In this document: positions 45,138 through 53,783 of the stretch, in pieces
How the letters are laid out: each line of letters starts with the position of its first letter
How positions within the stretch are numbered: the stretch's first letter is position 1
Origin: Ferruginibacter sp.
GTDB lineage: Bacteria > Bacteroidota > Bacteroidia > Chitinophagales > Chitinophagaceae
NCBI GenBank assembly: GCA_013141435.1
Contig: JABFQZ010000028.1
Span: forward strand, 1-64,000
DNA length: 64,000 nucleotides
Direction: 5' to 3'
Translations under genes and position numbers: made by a program
Notes under the pieces: model-generated
The model's input: only the letters and a program-made list of their open reading frames with translations
The model's database searches: none
What the model was told of the DNA's origin: nothing

Positions 45138-45722
45138 ATGACTATAAAGCAAAATATTTTCAGATTATTTTACCCAGTTTTAATAAAAATTGGAAAAATA
45201 TTTGGTGTAAATAAAAAAATATTATCTTCTAAAGCCATTGCTATTACTAACTTTTATAACTTAAAAGCAGTATTAGGTAATGGAGATGATTATAACTTTA
45301 TAAAACTAAAAGGCAAAAAAGTATTGATTGTAAACACAGCATCTAACTGTGGTTATACTGCACAGTACAATGATTTAGAAAAATTATACAACAGCAATAA
45401 AGAAAAATTAGAAATAATAGCTTTTCCTGCAAATGATTTTAAAGAACAAGAAAAAGATGACGATTTAAAAATAGCTGCTTTTTGCAAAATAAATTTTAGT
45501 GTTAGTTTTTCGATAATGAAAAAATGCATTGTTGTAAAAAGCAAAAACCAAAATATAGTGTATGATTGGTTAACCAATATTGAGAAAAATGGTTGGAATA
45601 ATCAAACGCCTACTTGGAATTTTTGTAAATATTTAATTGATGAAAAAGGCAATTTAACTCATTTTTTTGAAGCGCCTGTATCGCCATTAAGTAATGAAAT
45701 TATTAGTGCTATTGAGCAATAA
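45138..45722 (+). CDS. Glutathione peroxidase family protein
   Basis: A thiol peroxidase of 194 residues with about 45 extra N-terminal residues (FRLFYPVLIKIGKIFGVNKK). The peroxidatic cysteine is in VNTASNCGYTAQYN and the tryptophan in PTWNFCKYLI. The usual FPxNQF motif reads FPANDF, so the catalytic glutamine is replaced by aspartate. Similar FPAND/FPANN variants occur in other Bacteroidota. A second cysteine in IAAFCKINF may be the resolving one. It follows the aldehyde dehydrogenase after 43 bases. Confidence 0.85.
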   Translation: MTIKQNIFRLFYPVLIKIGKIFGVNKKILSSKAIAITNFYNLKAVLGNGDDYNFIKLKGKKVLIVNTASNCGYTAQYNDLEKLYNSNKEKLEIIAFPANDFKEQEKDDDLKIAAFCKINFSVSFSIMKKCIVVKSKNQNIVYDWLTNIEKNGWNNQTPTWNFCKYLIDEKGNLTHFFEAPVSPLSNEIISAIEQ

Positions 45723-45734
45723 ACTTTTTAAATT

Positions 45735-46259
45735 ATGTTATCAAAATCTGATATAGAAAATTACTTTTTGGCTTATAAACATGAGCATCTTTTTTTATTG
45801 CTTCTTGCCGCTGTAATATTTATTTTAGCTTTAGCATTTAATTTTGGTGTAAAAAAACATTTTTACAAAGGAGCAGCTATACCACTTTATAGTTTTGCTG
45901 TATTGTTTTGTGTATTAGGCATTAGTAATTTTAAAAATGCAGATAGGCTCCGTAAAATTTGTGTGTATGATTACGATTTGCACCCAGAGTATTTAAAAAT
46001 AAGGGAGCTTGTAAGGGTAAATAGTTTTTTATTAAACGCTAATTTTGTTTTTTATATTAGCCTTATAATTGCAATTGCTGCTTTGCTTATATTTTTTTAT
46101 TTTCAAAAAAAACTCAATGTTCAATATATAAAAGGACTAACTGTTTCGTTATTTTTAATGGGTACAATAAGTGCTGTAACTTTTTTTGTAGTAAAAGAAA
46201 AAGCAAAAATTTATAAATACCATATTGAAGAATTTACAAAGAATATTGCTATAAAATAA
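45735..46259 (+). CDS. Hypothetical four-helix membrane protein
   Basis: A 174-residue protein with four predicted membrane helices (FLLLLAAVIFILALAF, AIPLYSFAVLFCVLG, FVFYISLIIAIAALLIFFY, GLTVSLFLMGTISAVTFFV) and a soluble loop, RKICVYDYDLHPEYLKIREL, between the second and third. I do not recognise a family. It follows the peroxidase gene by 12 bases, so it is probably co-transcribed. It converges with the cargo gene at 46260 with no base between the two stop codons. Confidence 0.7.
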   Translation: MLSKSDIENYFLAYKHEHLFLLLLAAVIFILALAFNFGVKKHFYKGAAIPLYSFAVLFCVLGISNFKNADRLRKICVYDYDLHPEYLKIRELVRVNSFLLNANFVFYISLIIAIAALLIFFYFQKKLNVQYIKGLTVSLFLMGTISAVTFFVVKEKAKIYKYHIEEFTKNIAIK

Positions 46260-48347
46260 TTAACGTAATAATGTAAACATTCCTTTTCCGTTAACAATAT
46301 TTCCATTTATATCAATTCCTTTGGCTTTCCATATATAGGAATTTGTGTTTTGAATTACACCTTGTATTTTTCCATCCCAACCCACACTAAAATTATTTGT
46401 GTAAAATATTTGTTGCCCATAGCGGTTATAAATTACAAAATAATTTAGTTGTTTTATTCCTCTTGGTATAGCTTTTAAAATATCGTTTTTATTATCGTTA
46501 TTTGGTGTAAATGCAGTTGGTACAAAAATGCCTATTTCTTTATACACATCAATATGTACAGTGTCTATAGCTGTGCAGCCTGCTGCGTTGGTGGCAGTTA
46601 TTTCATAATCTATATCCTTGTCTATTGTTGCAATTGGGTTTTGTAAATTAGAATTATCTAAGCCATAACTTGGTTGCCAATTGTAAGTAATAAAATTGCT
46701 AGTAGTTAAATCCTTAGCAAATAAATTTATTGTTTGGTTTATAAAAATACCTGTATCTCTACCAGCAAAAACTTTAAGCAAATTTTTATTTTTAAGTATT
46801 ATTTTTTTTGTAGCTGTACAACCATTTATATCTTTCACAACAAAATTTAAAGTAGATGCAGGCACATTTAAAAAAGTGCTATCTGCTTGAAAATTTATAC
46901 CATCTTTTGAATATTGTAATGGACGTATTCCATTTGTGGCTTTTAAAGTAACAGTACCATCAGCAAAGCCACAATTTGGATCAATAATATTTAAAGTTGA
47001 TAATGATAGTGCATTGGTAACAGGTATATCAATTTGCACTTTTCTTAACACACCAAAAACATCTTTAGCTGTTATTTCGTGTACTCCATTATTCTGATTT
47101 AAAAATATATTGCTTGTTTGAAATGCTAAACCATCTATTGAAAAGCTGTAAGGTGCAGTACCAAAAGTAGCTACAGCAGTAATTGTAGCATCATTATTAG
47201 CACAAGCAGTTGTGCGAAAAAATGTTGCTTTTAAACTTCCACAAAAAATGCCCGTATATTGTTTTAAATGATTTGGTAAACCAGCCTGACAAATTTTTCC
47301 ATTCAAATTTATTGAATTATTTATGTATCCACAACTAACTCCCAAAACATTGGGATTATTAATTTCATCTAAAAAAGTTTTACTGGCTCTTGCTACATAA
47401 ATTTTATTATTGGGTGCTTTTTGTAATGAACCGCCATTTTCAGTAAAATTATTTGCTAAAAGAAGTTCCGAATTTTTTATTGTAGTAGGATTATTAGAAC
47501 TTAAATCGTATTGCGTTAACCTGAATTTTCCATATCTGCATAAATACAATTTACTATCATCATCAGAAAACTCTACACCATAAGCAGCTGTATCCGATAT
47601 TATAAAACCATTAGATACAATACCAGTAAGATTACTAAAATCGAATAATTGGCATTTGCCAAATCCTAACTCATTTGCAGTACATAGCTTTGAGCCATTT
47701 TTAGAAATTTTCATACTACCAACTGCATCATCTACTGTTGCATTTATTAACCCAGATGAAGATATTATTGGAATAGAATTTACACCCAAATTTGTAACGG
47801 AAAACGTTAAAAAATTATTGTTGCCTAACTCCTGTAGTACAACCCAGTAATCGGTATTATTATTTTGCAAAGTGGCAGTTATTCTCTCCGAAACAGTTTC
47901 GTACAAAAAAGTATTTTTAGTAACAATATCACCAAAGCCATTATCGAGCCTCATATCTACAGTAGTATAATAACAAGCACCAGCAAATGTTTGCGATGGG
48001 GTAGTAAAAATATAATAAATATTACAATCGCCTGGCTTTGGTACTATTACTATTTGTGAAGATGAATTATTGCCACCTAAACCTATGCCATTTGGCATTT
48101 GTAAGTGGTTAGCATTCCATACTTTTATTCCATTTGTATAAAAAAGCAAATCGCCATTGCTATCACATATCGAACTTACACCTTCGGTATGTAGCAATGC
48201 ACCATTTAATAAAGTTGTTGGTATTGTTGTATTAAAATTTAACCCAGCATTACTTCCAAAATACCAAATGTTATTTTCATTTTGGCAAAAGGCAAAATTT
48301 TGCAAAGCAACAAAAAATAGTATTAAAAATAATTTATGTTTATACAT
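46260..48347 (-). CDS. T9SS cargo with SprB repeats and type B sorting domain
   Basis: A secreted protein of about 695 residues. The signal peptide (MYKHKLFLILFFVALQNFAFC) starts at the ATG at 48347; a longer frame to 48380 adds 11 unlikely residues. Residues about 25-365 form a propeller-like domain starting NNIWYFGSNAGLNFN, common at the head of gliding-associated proteins. Two SprB repeats follow, then a segment with YNWQPSYGLDN, and the C-terminus is a type B sorting domain (VPTAFTPNNDNKNDILK, YNRYGQQIFYTNNF). Type B cargo uses PorP/SprF-type helpers rather than the sortase PorU. It is a relative of the giant gene at 4044. Confidence 0.88.
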   Translation of the reverse strand: MYKHKLFLILFFVALQNFAFCQNENNIWYFGSNAGLNFNTTIPTTLLNGALLHTEGVSSICDSNGDLLFYTNGIKVWNANHLQMPNGIGLGGNNSSSQIVIVPKPGDCNIYYIFTTPSQTFAGACYYTTVDMRLDNGFGDIVTKNTFLYETVSERITATLQNNNTDYWVVLQELGNNNFLTFSVTNLGVNSIPIISSSGLINATVDDAVGSMKISKNGSKLCTANELGFGKCQLFDFSNLTGIVSNGFIISDTAAYGVEFSDDDSKLYLCRYGKFRLTQYDLSSNNPTTIKNSELLLANNFTENGGSLQKAPNNKIYVARASKTFLDEINNPNVLGVSCGYINNSINLNGKICQAGLPNHLKQYTGIFCGSLKATFFRTTACANNDATITAVATFGTAPYSFSIDGLAFQTSNIFLNQNNGVHEITAKDVFGVLRKVQIDIPVTNALSLSTLNIIDPNCGFADGTVTLKATNGIRPLQYSKDGINFQADSTFLNVPASTLNFVVKDINGCTATKKIILKNKNLLKVFAGRDTGIFINQTINLFAKDLTTSNFITYNWQPSYGLDNSNLQNPIATIDKDIDYEITATNAAGCTAIDTVHIDVYKEIGIFVPTAFTPNNDNKNDILKAIPRGIKQLNYFVIYNRYGQQIFYTNNFSVGWDGKIQGVIQNTNSYIWKAKGIDINGNIVNGKGMFTLLR

Positions 48348-48402
48348 TATATAAAGATATAGGTATGTTTTTTGTTGCAATTTACCAATTGTTTGCGATA
48401 TA

Positions 48403-49104
48403 CTACATCATCTCTTTATCTGCAAAACTATAATAACCCTCATCACTCACTATAATATGATCTATTACTTTTATATCGAAAAAAGAAGCTGCTATTTTTA
48501 TTTTTTCAGTTAGCTTTATATCGGCTTCGCTTGGTTGTAAGTTGCCCGATGGATGATTATGGCTTAATATCAAAGATGTAGCACCTTCATCTAAAGCTTG
48601 TTTTAAAATTATACGTGGGTCGGCTACTGTGCCTGTAATGCCACCTTTGCTAATTATTTTAAAACTTTTTACTTTATTGGCTTGGTTTAAAAAAAGTACA
48701 GCAAATACTTCGTGTGCATTATCTTTTAAAATTGTACGTAAATAATTTGCTATTTCTTTACTTGTTGTAAGTTTTGTTCTTTGCAAAAAATCGCCAGCCG
48801 TGCGTCTTCTACCTATTTCTAATGCAGCAGCTATAGAAATAGCTTTTGCAAGCCCAATGCCTTTTATTTGTTGTAAATCTGTCAATGATAATTTGCCTAA
48901 TTCATCTAAATTATTTTGCCCTAAGTTAAGTATATCCTTAGCCAATTCAATAGCCGATTTTGTTTTGTTGCCAGTATTTATAATTATAGCAAGTAGTTCC
49001 GAATTACTCAATGTTTCTGCACCATTTTTGGCCATTTTTTCTCTTGGTCTATCGTCTTCAGCCCAATTTTTTATAGAAGTTTTAGTTTTATTATAATTTT
49101 CCAA
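48403..49104 (-). CDS. radC: RadC family JAB-domain protein
   Basis: A 233-residue protein with an N-terminal UPF0758 helix-hairpin-helix domain (LTDLQQIKGIGLAKAISIAAA) and a C-terminal JAB/MPN metalloprotease-like domain. The metal site is seen in LILSHNHPSGNLQPSEADI. Although called a DNA repair protein, its role in repair is disputed. The gene is divergent from prs with a 69-base spacer. Confidence 0.92.
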   Translation of the reverse strand: MENYNKTKTSIKNWAEDDRPREKMAKNGAETLSNSELLAIIINTGNKTKSAIELAKDILNLGQNNLDELGKLSLTDLQQIKGIGLAKAISIAAALEIGRRRTAGDFLQRTKLTTSKEIANYLRTILKDNAHEVFAVLFLNQANKVKSFKIISKGGITGTVADPRIILKQALDEGATSLILSHNHPSGNLQPSEADIKLTEKIKIAASFFDIKVIDHIIVSDEGYYSFADKEMM

Positions 49105-49135
49105 GATTATGCTTTTTATTAATGCAAACTAAATG

Positions 49136-49143
49136 TATTTTTG
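49136..49143 (+). promoter_or_regulatory. Candidate promoter -7 box for prs
   Basis: TATTTTTG followed by CAC fits TAnnTTTG and lies 30 bases before the ATG at 49174. It overlaps a TTG that would start a longer protein, favouring the ATG. Confidence 0.55.
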
Positions 49144-49173
49144 CACAATATTCTTCACTTTACAAAATATTAC

Positions 49174-50127
49174 ATGCTACCAAACGTAAAAATATTTTCA
49201 GGCACAGGTTCACAATATCTAGCAAAAAAAATTGCGGCAAAATTTGGAGAGCCGTTAGGCAATGTTAATATACAGCGCTTTAGTGATGGAGAAATTGGAG
49301 TAGAATTTCAGGAAAGTATAAGAGGAAGGTCGGTTTTTTTGGTACAAAGTACCTTTTCGCCTACCGATAATATGATGGAATTGCTTTTAATGATAGATGC
49401 TGCCAAAAGAGCATCGGCTTACAAAGTAATAGCTGTAATACCATATTATGGCTATGCAAGGCAAGATAGAAAAGACAGGCCAAGAGTAGCTATAGGCTCA
49501 AAATTAGTAGCCAATATGCTTACTGCTGCTGGTGCCGATAGGGTTGTTACTATGGATTTGCATGCACCACAAATACAAGGTTATTTCGATATACCTGTAG
49601 ATCATTTAGACTCTTCGGCAATTTTTATACCATACATAGAAAACTTAAATTTAGAAAACCTAACCTTTGCGGCTCCCGATGTTGGTAGCGCTAATAGAAT
49701 AAGAGAAGTAGCTACTTTTTTTGAGGTAGAAATGGTAATTTGCGATAAGCACCGCAAGCGTGCAAACGAAATTGCAAGCATGGTTTTAATAGGTGATGTA
49801 AAAGATAGAGATGTAGTACTTATAGATGATATTTGTGATACTGGTGGTACACTTTGCAAAAGTGCAGCCTTAATGAAAGAAAAAGGTGCAAGAAGTGTAC
49901 GGGCTTTGTGTACGCACCCCGTATTAAGCGGTAAAGCCTACGAAAATATACAAAATAGTGTGCTAGAAGAGCTGGTAGTATGCGATACAATACCGGTAAA
50001 AGATATTTGCGATAAAATAAAAGTACTTTCGGTAGATGAGCTTTTTGCTGTAGCACTTAGAAATGCTTATGAAAACAAGAGTATCAATAGCTTATTTATT
50101 AGAAGTATGAGAAAAGGAGTGAAGTAA
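49174..50127 (+). CDS. prs: Ribose-phosphate pyrophosphokinase
   Basis: Makes PRPP from ribose 5-phosphate and ATP for nucleotide, His and Trp synthesis. The PRPP-binding loop VVLIDDICDTGGTLCKSA, the flexible loop YARQDRKDRPR and the metal-binding TMDLHAPQIQGYFDIPVDHL are all present. The ATG at 49174 (MLPNVKIFSG) gives the usual length of about 317; a TTG at 49141 would add an unlikely leader that overlaps the promoter box. It is followed by rplY, as in many Bacteroidota. Confidence 0.95.
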   Translation: MLPNVKIFSGTGSQYLAKKIAAKFGEPLGNVNIQRFSDGEIGVEFQESIRGRSVFLVQSTFSPTDNMMELLLMIDAAKRASAYKVIAVIPYYGYARQDRKDRPRVAIGSKLVANMLTAAGADRVVTMDLHAPQIQGYFDIPVDHLDSSAIFIPYIENLNLENLTFAAPDVGSANRIREVATFFEVEMVICDKHRKRANEIASMVLIGDVKDRDVVLIDDICDTGGTLCKSAALMKEKGARSVRALCTHPVLSGKAYENIQNSVLEELVVCDTIPVKDICDKIKVLSVDELFAVALRNAYENKSINSLFIRSMRKGVK

Positions 50128-50135
50128 AATGGTAG

Positions 50136-50184
50136 TTGATGCTTGTGCTTGATACTCAATACTCAATACTAATATCTCTAATTT
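50136..50184 (+). repeat. 7-bp tract between prs and rplY
   Basis: Seven heptamers read TTGATGC, TTGTGCT, TGATACT, CAATACT, CAATACT, AATATCT, CTAATTT. Unlike other tracts it ends 13 bases before a promoter box, so it would not be in the rplY leader but could be in the 3' tail of prs. Confidence 0.65.
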
Positions 50185-50197
50185 CAAAAAAAAACCT

Positions 50198-50205
50198 TAC
50201 TTTTG
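50198..50205 (+). promoter_or_regulatory. Candidate promoter -7 box for rplY
   Basis: TACTTTTG followed by CACC fits TAnnTTTG, 23 bases before the ATG at 50229. The same GCAC word follows the prs and giant-gene boxes. Confidence 0.55.
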
Positions 50206-50228
50206 CACCTCATAAAAAATAAACAATA

Positions 50229-50816
50229 ATGAAAACAATTACAATCGAAGGACAACTGAGGACCGAAAGCGGAAAAAAAGCCACCCGCCAGCTTCGCTCT
50301 CAGCAACTTGTGCCAGCTGTAATTTACGGTGGTAAAACTGAAGTAAATTTTTCGGCACCTTTATCTGCATTCAAAAGCATCGTTTACACATCGGAATTTA
50401 TGTTTGCCGATATTAATGTGGAAGGTAAAACTTACAAATGCATTTTGAAAGATTTACAATTTAATAAAGTAACAGATGTTTTAATACATGTTGACTTTTT
50501 AGAATTGGTAGATGATAAAAAAGTAATAGCTACTTTACCTTTAAAATATACTGGCACATCGGTAGGTGTAAAAGCAGGTGGTAAATTGGTATTGAAAATA
50601 AAATCGGTAAAAGTAAAAACTTTGCCTAAGTACTTAAAAGAAAATATCGAAGTTGATATTTCTGGCTTAGAGTTAAATGAAAATATACGTATTGAAAACA
50701 TTGTTGCCCCAAATATGGAAATAATGAACTCTCCTCGTATTCCTATTGCAGCAGTTACAATGACTCGTCAGCTTAAGCAAGAAGAAACCGCAGCAGCTAA
50801 AACAGCAAAAAAATAA
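50229..50816 (+). CDS. rplY: 50S ribosomal protein L25 (general stress protein Ctc type)
   Basis: A 195-residue 5S rRNA-binding ribosomal protein. Residues 1-90 are the L25 domain (MKTITIEGQLRTESGKKATR, LRSQQLVPAVIYG), and residues about 95-185 are the beta-rich TL5/Ctc domain seen in the long form. It follows prs and is closed by a strong terminator. Confidence 0.94.
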   Translation: MKTITIEGQLRTESGKKATRQLRSQQLVPAVIYGGKTEVNFSAPLSAFKSIVYTSEFMFADINVEGKTYKCILKDLQFNKVTDVLIHVDFLELVDDKKVIATLPLKYTGTSVGVKAGGKLVLKIKSVKVKTLPKYLKENIEVDISGLELNENIRIENIVAPNMEIMNSPRIPIAAVTMTRQLKQEETAAAKTAKK

Positions 50817-50832
50817 TATAAAATAAGTATGT

Positions 50833-50866
50833 AAAAAATGCCTTCTTTACCGAAGGCATTTTTTTT
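50833..50866 (+). terminator. Intrinsic terminator after rplY
   Basis: AAAAAATGCCTTC and GAAGGCATTTTTT pair around TTTACC and run into eight T residues. It separates rplY from yidC. Confidence 0.9.
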
Positions 50867-50883
50867 AGTATTTAAAAAGAGTT

Positions 50884-50891
50884 TACATTTG
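50884..50891 (+). promoter_or_regulatory. Candidate promoter -7 box for yidC
   Basis: TACATTTG followed by CACCC fits TAnnTTTG. It lies about 100 bases before the ATG and just after the rplY terminator, so yidC has a leader that includes GGACTGTGATTTGCTACTGT. Confidence 0.5.
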
Positions 50892-50994
50892 CACCCTTCA
50901 TGCCATAAAGGCGTATAATATAATTCGGACTGTGATTTGCTACTGTCCCAATTACGTTAAAGAATAAAATTTATTTTAATTTAAAATTACCAAA

Positions 50995-52839
50995 ATGGGA
51001 ATGGATAAAAATACAATGATTGGTTTTGCTCTTATTGGAGCTTTGCTAATTGGAATGTTATATATTAACAATAAAAGCAAGATGGAGTATGAGGCACAGC
51101 AAAAACTAATAGCCGATTCTATTGCAGCACTTAAACCTAAAAAAGACACAACATTGGCTCGAATAGATTCTGTAAAAGTAGATTCTATAAAAGCAATAAA
51201 TCAGACTCAAGGATTTGTAAAAGATACAACCACACCGCATTTGATGGTTTTAGAAAACGATGTAATGAAAGTTACATTTAACACCAAAGGTGCACAGCCA
51301 CAAATAGTAGAGCTTAAAAAGTATCGAAAATTTGACAGCAGTAATGTACTTGTTCAAACAGGAAATTATAATAAATTTTCGTATGCAGTAAGTACTGGCG
51401 AAAACAAAACCATACAAACAGAAAATGTAAATTTTGCAGTAGAAAATACAATTACAAATGCAGATAATAGTAAAACCTTATCTTTTAAAACTGGCGATAG
51501 CACTGGCAACAAACAAATAATACATCAATACACATTAAAGCCAGGAGAGTATATGATGGATTTTAATATTATTACGAAAGGAGCAAACTTGTTTACAAAT
51601 AATATAATAAATTTAACTTGGCAAGCAGAGGCAGCAGAAATAGAAAAAGATAGCAAATACGAACTTACACAATCGCATATATGTTATAACAATAACGATA
51701 AGTTTGATTTTGAATATGCTGCAAAACCCGATACCAAGGCATTTAATAATGCTATAAATTGGGTAGGCGTAAAACAGCAGTTTTTTATAGCTGCACTAGC
51801 TGCAAAAAATAAATTTGAAAGCGGTAATGTAGAATGGAAAGTGCCAACTGACAGTAGTAAGTACATTTTTAGAGCATTAGCAAATGTAAAATTGCCAGTA
51901 GCATCTAACGGTAATACGGCTTTGCAATTATATTATGGCCCAAGCGATTATAATATCCTAAAAAAATACGACAATAAAATGGAAAATATGGTACCTTATG
52001 GTTCTGGTGTTTTCTCTTTTGTAAAATATATTAATAGATATTTTTTATTGCCTGTTTTCGATTTTTTGCGTAATAATATTGCTAGTATGGGTATCGTTAT
52101 TTTATTGGTAACATTGCTTATACGTTTAATTACATCTCCAATATTATACAAAAGTTATTTGAGCGGAGCAAAAATGAAAGTGCTAAAACCAGAGGTAGAT
52201 GCTCTTAAGTTGAAACATACCGATAAAACGGGTACTATGGATCAGCAAGCTTTTAGTATGGATCAAATGAAACTTTGGAAGTCGGCAGGAGTAAGCCCAT
52301 TAGGAGGATGCTTGCCTGCATTATTGCAAATACCAATATTTATGTCGCTATATTATTTTTTTCAAAGTAATATCGATTTAAGAGGCAAAAATTTTCTTTG
52401 GGCAAATGATTTAGCTGCTTATGATTCCATATACCAATTACCATTTAGTATTCCATTTTATGGCGACCATGTAAGTTTATTTACACTTACTGCTACTATT
52501 ACAAGTATGCTAATATCTATATATAGCATGAGTACAATGCAAGATAATAGCAACCCTGTAATGAAATATATGCCTTATATTTTTCCTGTTTTATTATTAG
52601 GAGTATTTAATAATTTGCCATCGGCTCTTACTTGGTACTACACTATTTCTAATACTATTACTTTATTGCTACAAATATTTATTCAGAAATATGTAATAAA
52701 CCATGATAAAATTTTGGCAGAAATAAATGAAAATAGGAAAAAACCGCAAAAAACTAGTGGCATTGCAGCAAAAGTGCAAGCCATGCAAGAGAGCCAACGA
52801 AAACTACAAGAGCTAAAAAATAAAAGCAATAAAAACTAA
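50995..52839 (+). CDS. yidC: Membrane protein insertase YidC
   Basis: Inserts and folds inner-membrane proteins alone or with SecYEG. At 614 residues it is of the long Gram-negative form: an N-terminal helix, a periplasmic beta domain (about 60-345), and five conserved C-terminal helices. The substrate-groove arginine is in TLLIRLITSPILYKS and the family signature in PLGGCLPALLQIPIFMSLYY. The tail is rich in Lys and Gln (AMQESQRKLQELKNKSNKN). It has its own promoter and terminator. Confidence 0.95.
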   Translation: MGMDKNTMIGFALIGALLIGMLYINNKSKMEYEAQQKLIADSIAALKPKKDTTLARIDSVKVDSIKAINQTQGFVKDTTTPHLMVLENDVMKVTFNTKGAQPQIVELKKYRKFDSSNVLVQTGNYNKFSYAVSTGENKTIQTENVNFAVENTITNADNSKTLSFKTGDSTGNKQIIHQYTLKPGEYMMDFNIITKGANLFTNNIINLTWQAEAAEIEKDSKYELTQSHICYNNNDKFDFEYAAKPDTKAFNNAINWVGVKQQFFIAALAAKNKFESGNVEWKVPTDSSKYIFRALANVKLPVASNGNTALQLYYGPSDYNILKKYDNKMENMVPYGSGVFSFVKYINRYFLLPVFDFLRNNIASMGIVILLVTLLIRLITSPILYKSYLSGAKMKVLKPEVDALKLKHTDKTGTMDQQAFSMDQMKLWKSAGVSPLGGCLPALLQIPIFMSLYYFFQSNIDLRGKNFLWANDLAAYDSIYQLPFSIPFYGDHVSLFTLTATITSMLISIYSMSTMQDNSNPVMKYMPYIFPVLLLGVFNNLPSALTWYYTISNTITLLLQIFIQKYVINHDKILAEINENRKKPQKTSGIAAKVQAMQESQRKLQELKNKSNKN

Positions 52840-52860
52840 GTTTAGTTAAAATATTGTTAC

Positions 52861-52890
52861 AAAGCTGCATTTTAATAGATGCAGCTTTTT
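52861..52890 (+). terminator. Intrinsic terminator after yidC
   Basis: AAAGCTGCAT and ATGCAGCTTT form a perfect 10-bp stem around TTTAATAG and lead into T residues. Confidence 0.88.
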
Positions 52891-52947
52891 CTTTGCTACT
52901 ATTATATTGTAAAACGGTACATATTTTGCTATCTTTATACTCAAATA

Positions 52948-53616
52948 ATGAACATGAAAATTTCAATTTTTACTTTTATATTTTTTCAATTTTTAAGCAA
53001 TAATATTTTTGCTCAAAAAATAATGAACGAGGGCACATTGGTTTACTCAATATCTATAGAAACAACTAATGGCGAAAAACAAATAAATAGTGCACTTAAT
53101 GGAGCTGTACTTAGTTTATTTTATACAAAAGATAAAAGCCGTACCGAAATGCAAACTAAAATAGGTACAGAAGCTACTGTGTATGATAATAAAGCAGACA
53201 AAGGATTTATTTTGAAAGAATACAGTGGTCAAAAATTAATGATAACAACAACCGCCGATAATTGGGAACTAAAGAACCATGTAAACAGAAATTTGGTATT
53301 TAAGATTGATGAAACAAAAACAATGATAGAAGGTTACAATTGTTATAAAGCTACAGCAACCAGTGCCGATGGAAAAAATTATACAGTATTTTACGATGCT
53401 ACAAAAATTATTGCTAATAAAACCTACAACAATGCTTTTCCACAAATTGAAGGCGTACCTGTACAATATGAAATGCAATCGGGCAATTTGGTGTTTAAAT
53501 ATACTTTAAACAAAATTGAAAACGAAGTATTGCCAGCCAATAAATTTGATGCACCCAAAATAGGTTTTAGGGTAATGACCTACGAAGAAGCTAACCAATT
53601 AAAAAAAGGCGCATAA
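52948..53616 (+). CDS. Hypothetical secreted protein (DUF4412/GLPGLI-like)
   Basis: A protein of about 222 residues with signal peptide MKISIFTFIFFQFLSNNIFA (start at 52948 or at 52954). The mature part is beta-rich and starts NEGTLVYSISIETTNGEKQ; the strand pattern with IEGYNCYKATATSADGKNY and FPQIEGVPVQYEM looks like the DUF4412 or GLPGLI groups of Bacteroidota, whose roles are unknown. A longer frame from 52879 starts inside the yidC terminator and is rejected. Confidence 0.75.
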   Translation: MNMKISIFTFIFFQFLSNNIFAQKIMNEGTLVYSISIETTNGEKQINSALNGAVLSLFYTKDKSRTEMQTKIGTEATVYDNKADKGFILKEYSGQKLMITTTADNWELKNHVNRNLVFKIDETKTMIEGYNCYKATATSADGKNYTVFYDATKIIANKTYNNAFPQIEGVPVQYEMQSGNLVFKYTLNKIENEVLPANKFDAPKIGFRVMTYEEANQLKKGA

Positions 53617-53735
53617 TTTATTTTTAAGATAAACAAAAAATGTAAGTGTTCTAATTTTTTTTGTTTTTTTTTCATTTTACCCATATTATTTTCTTTACAA
53701 TTATTACGGTAAATAAAAATCAAATAACACTATAG

Positions 53736-53743
53736 TATTTTTG
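53736..53743 (+). promoter_or_regulatory. Candidate promoter -7 box for the aminopeptidase P gene
   Basis: TATTTTTG followed by TGC fits TAnnTTTG, 40 bases before the ATG at 53784. Confidence 0.5.
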
Positions 53744-53783
53744 TGCTTCAAAAAAATTATATTGCAGTGTAAAAAATGCACTC

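Noticed and set aside
49141-49173. TTG start for prs
   Set aside because: It overlaps the promoter box and adds 11 residues not found in the family.
50925-50955. Possible reversed remnant of the dispersed element in the yidC leader (TTTGCTACTGTCCC)
   Set aside because: Only about 10 bases match copy B and the AAACGAAA box is missing, so it is not supported.
52879-52947. Upstream extension of the secreted protein at 52948
   Set aside because: It begins inside the yidC terminator and is followed by a normal signal-peptide start.
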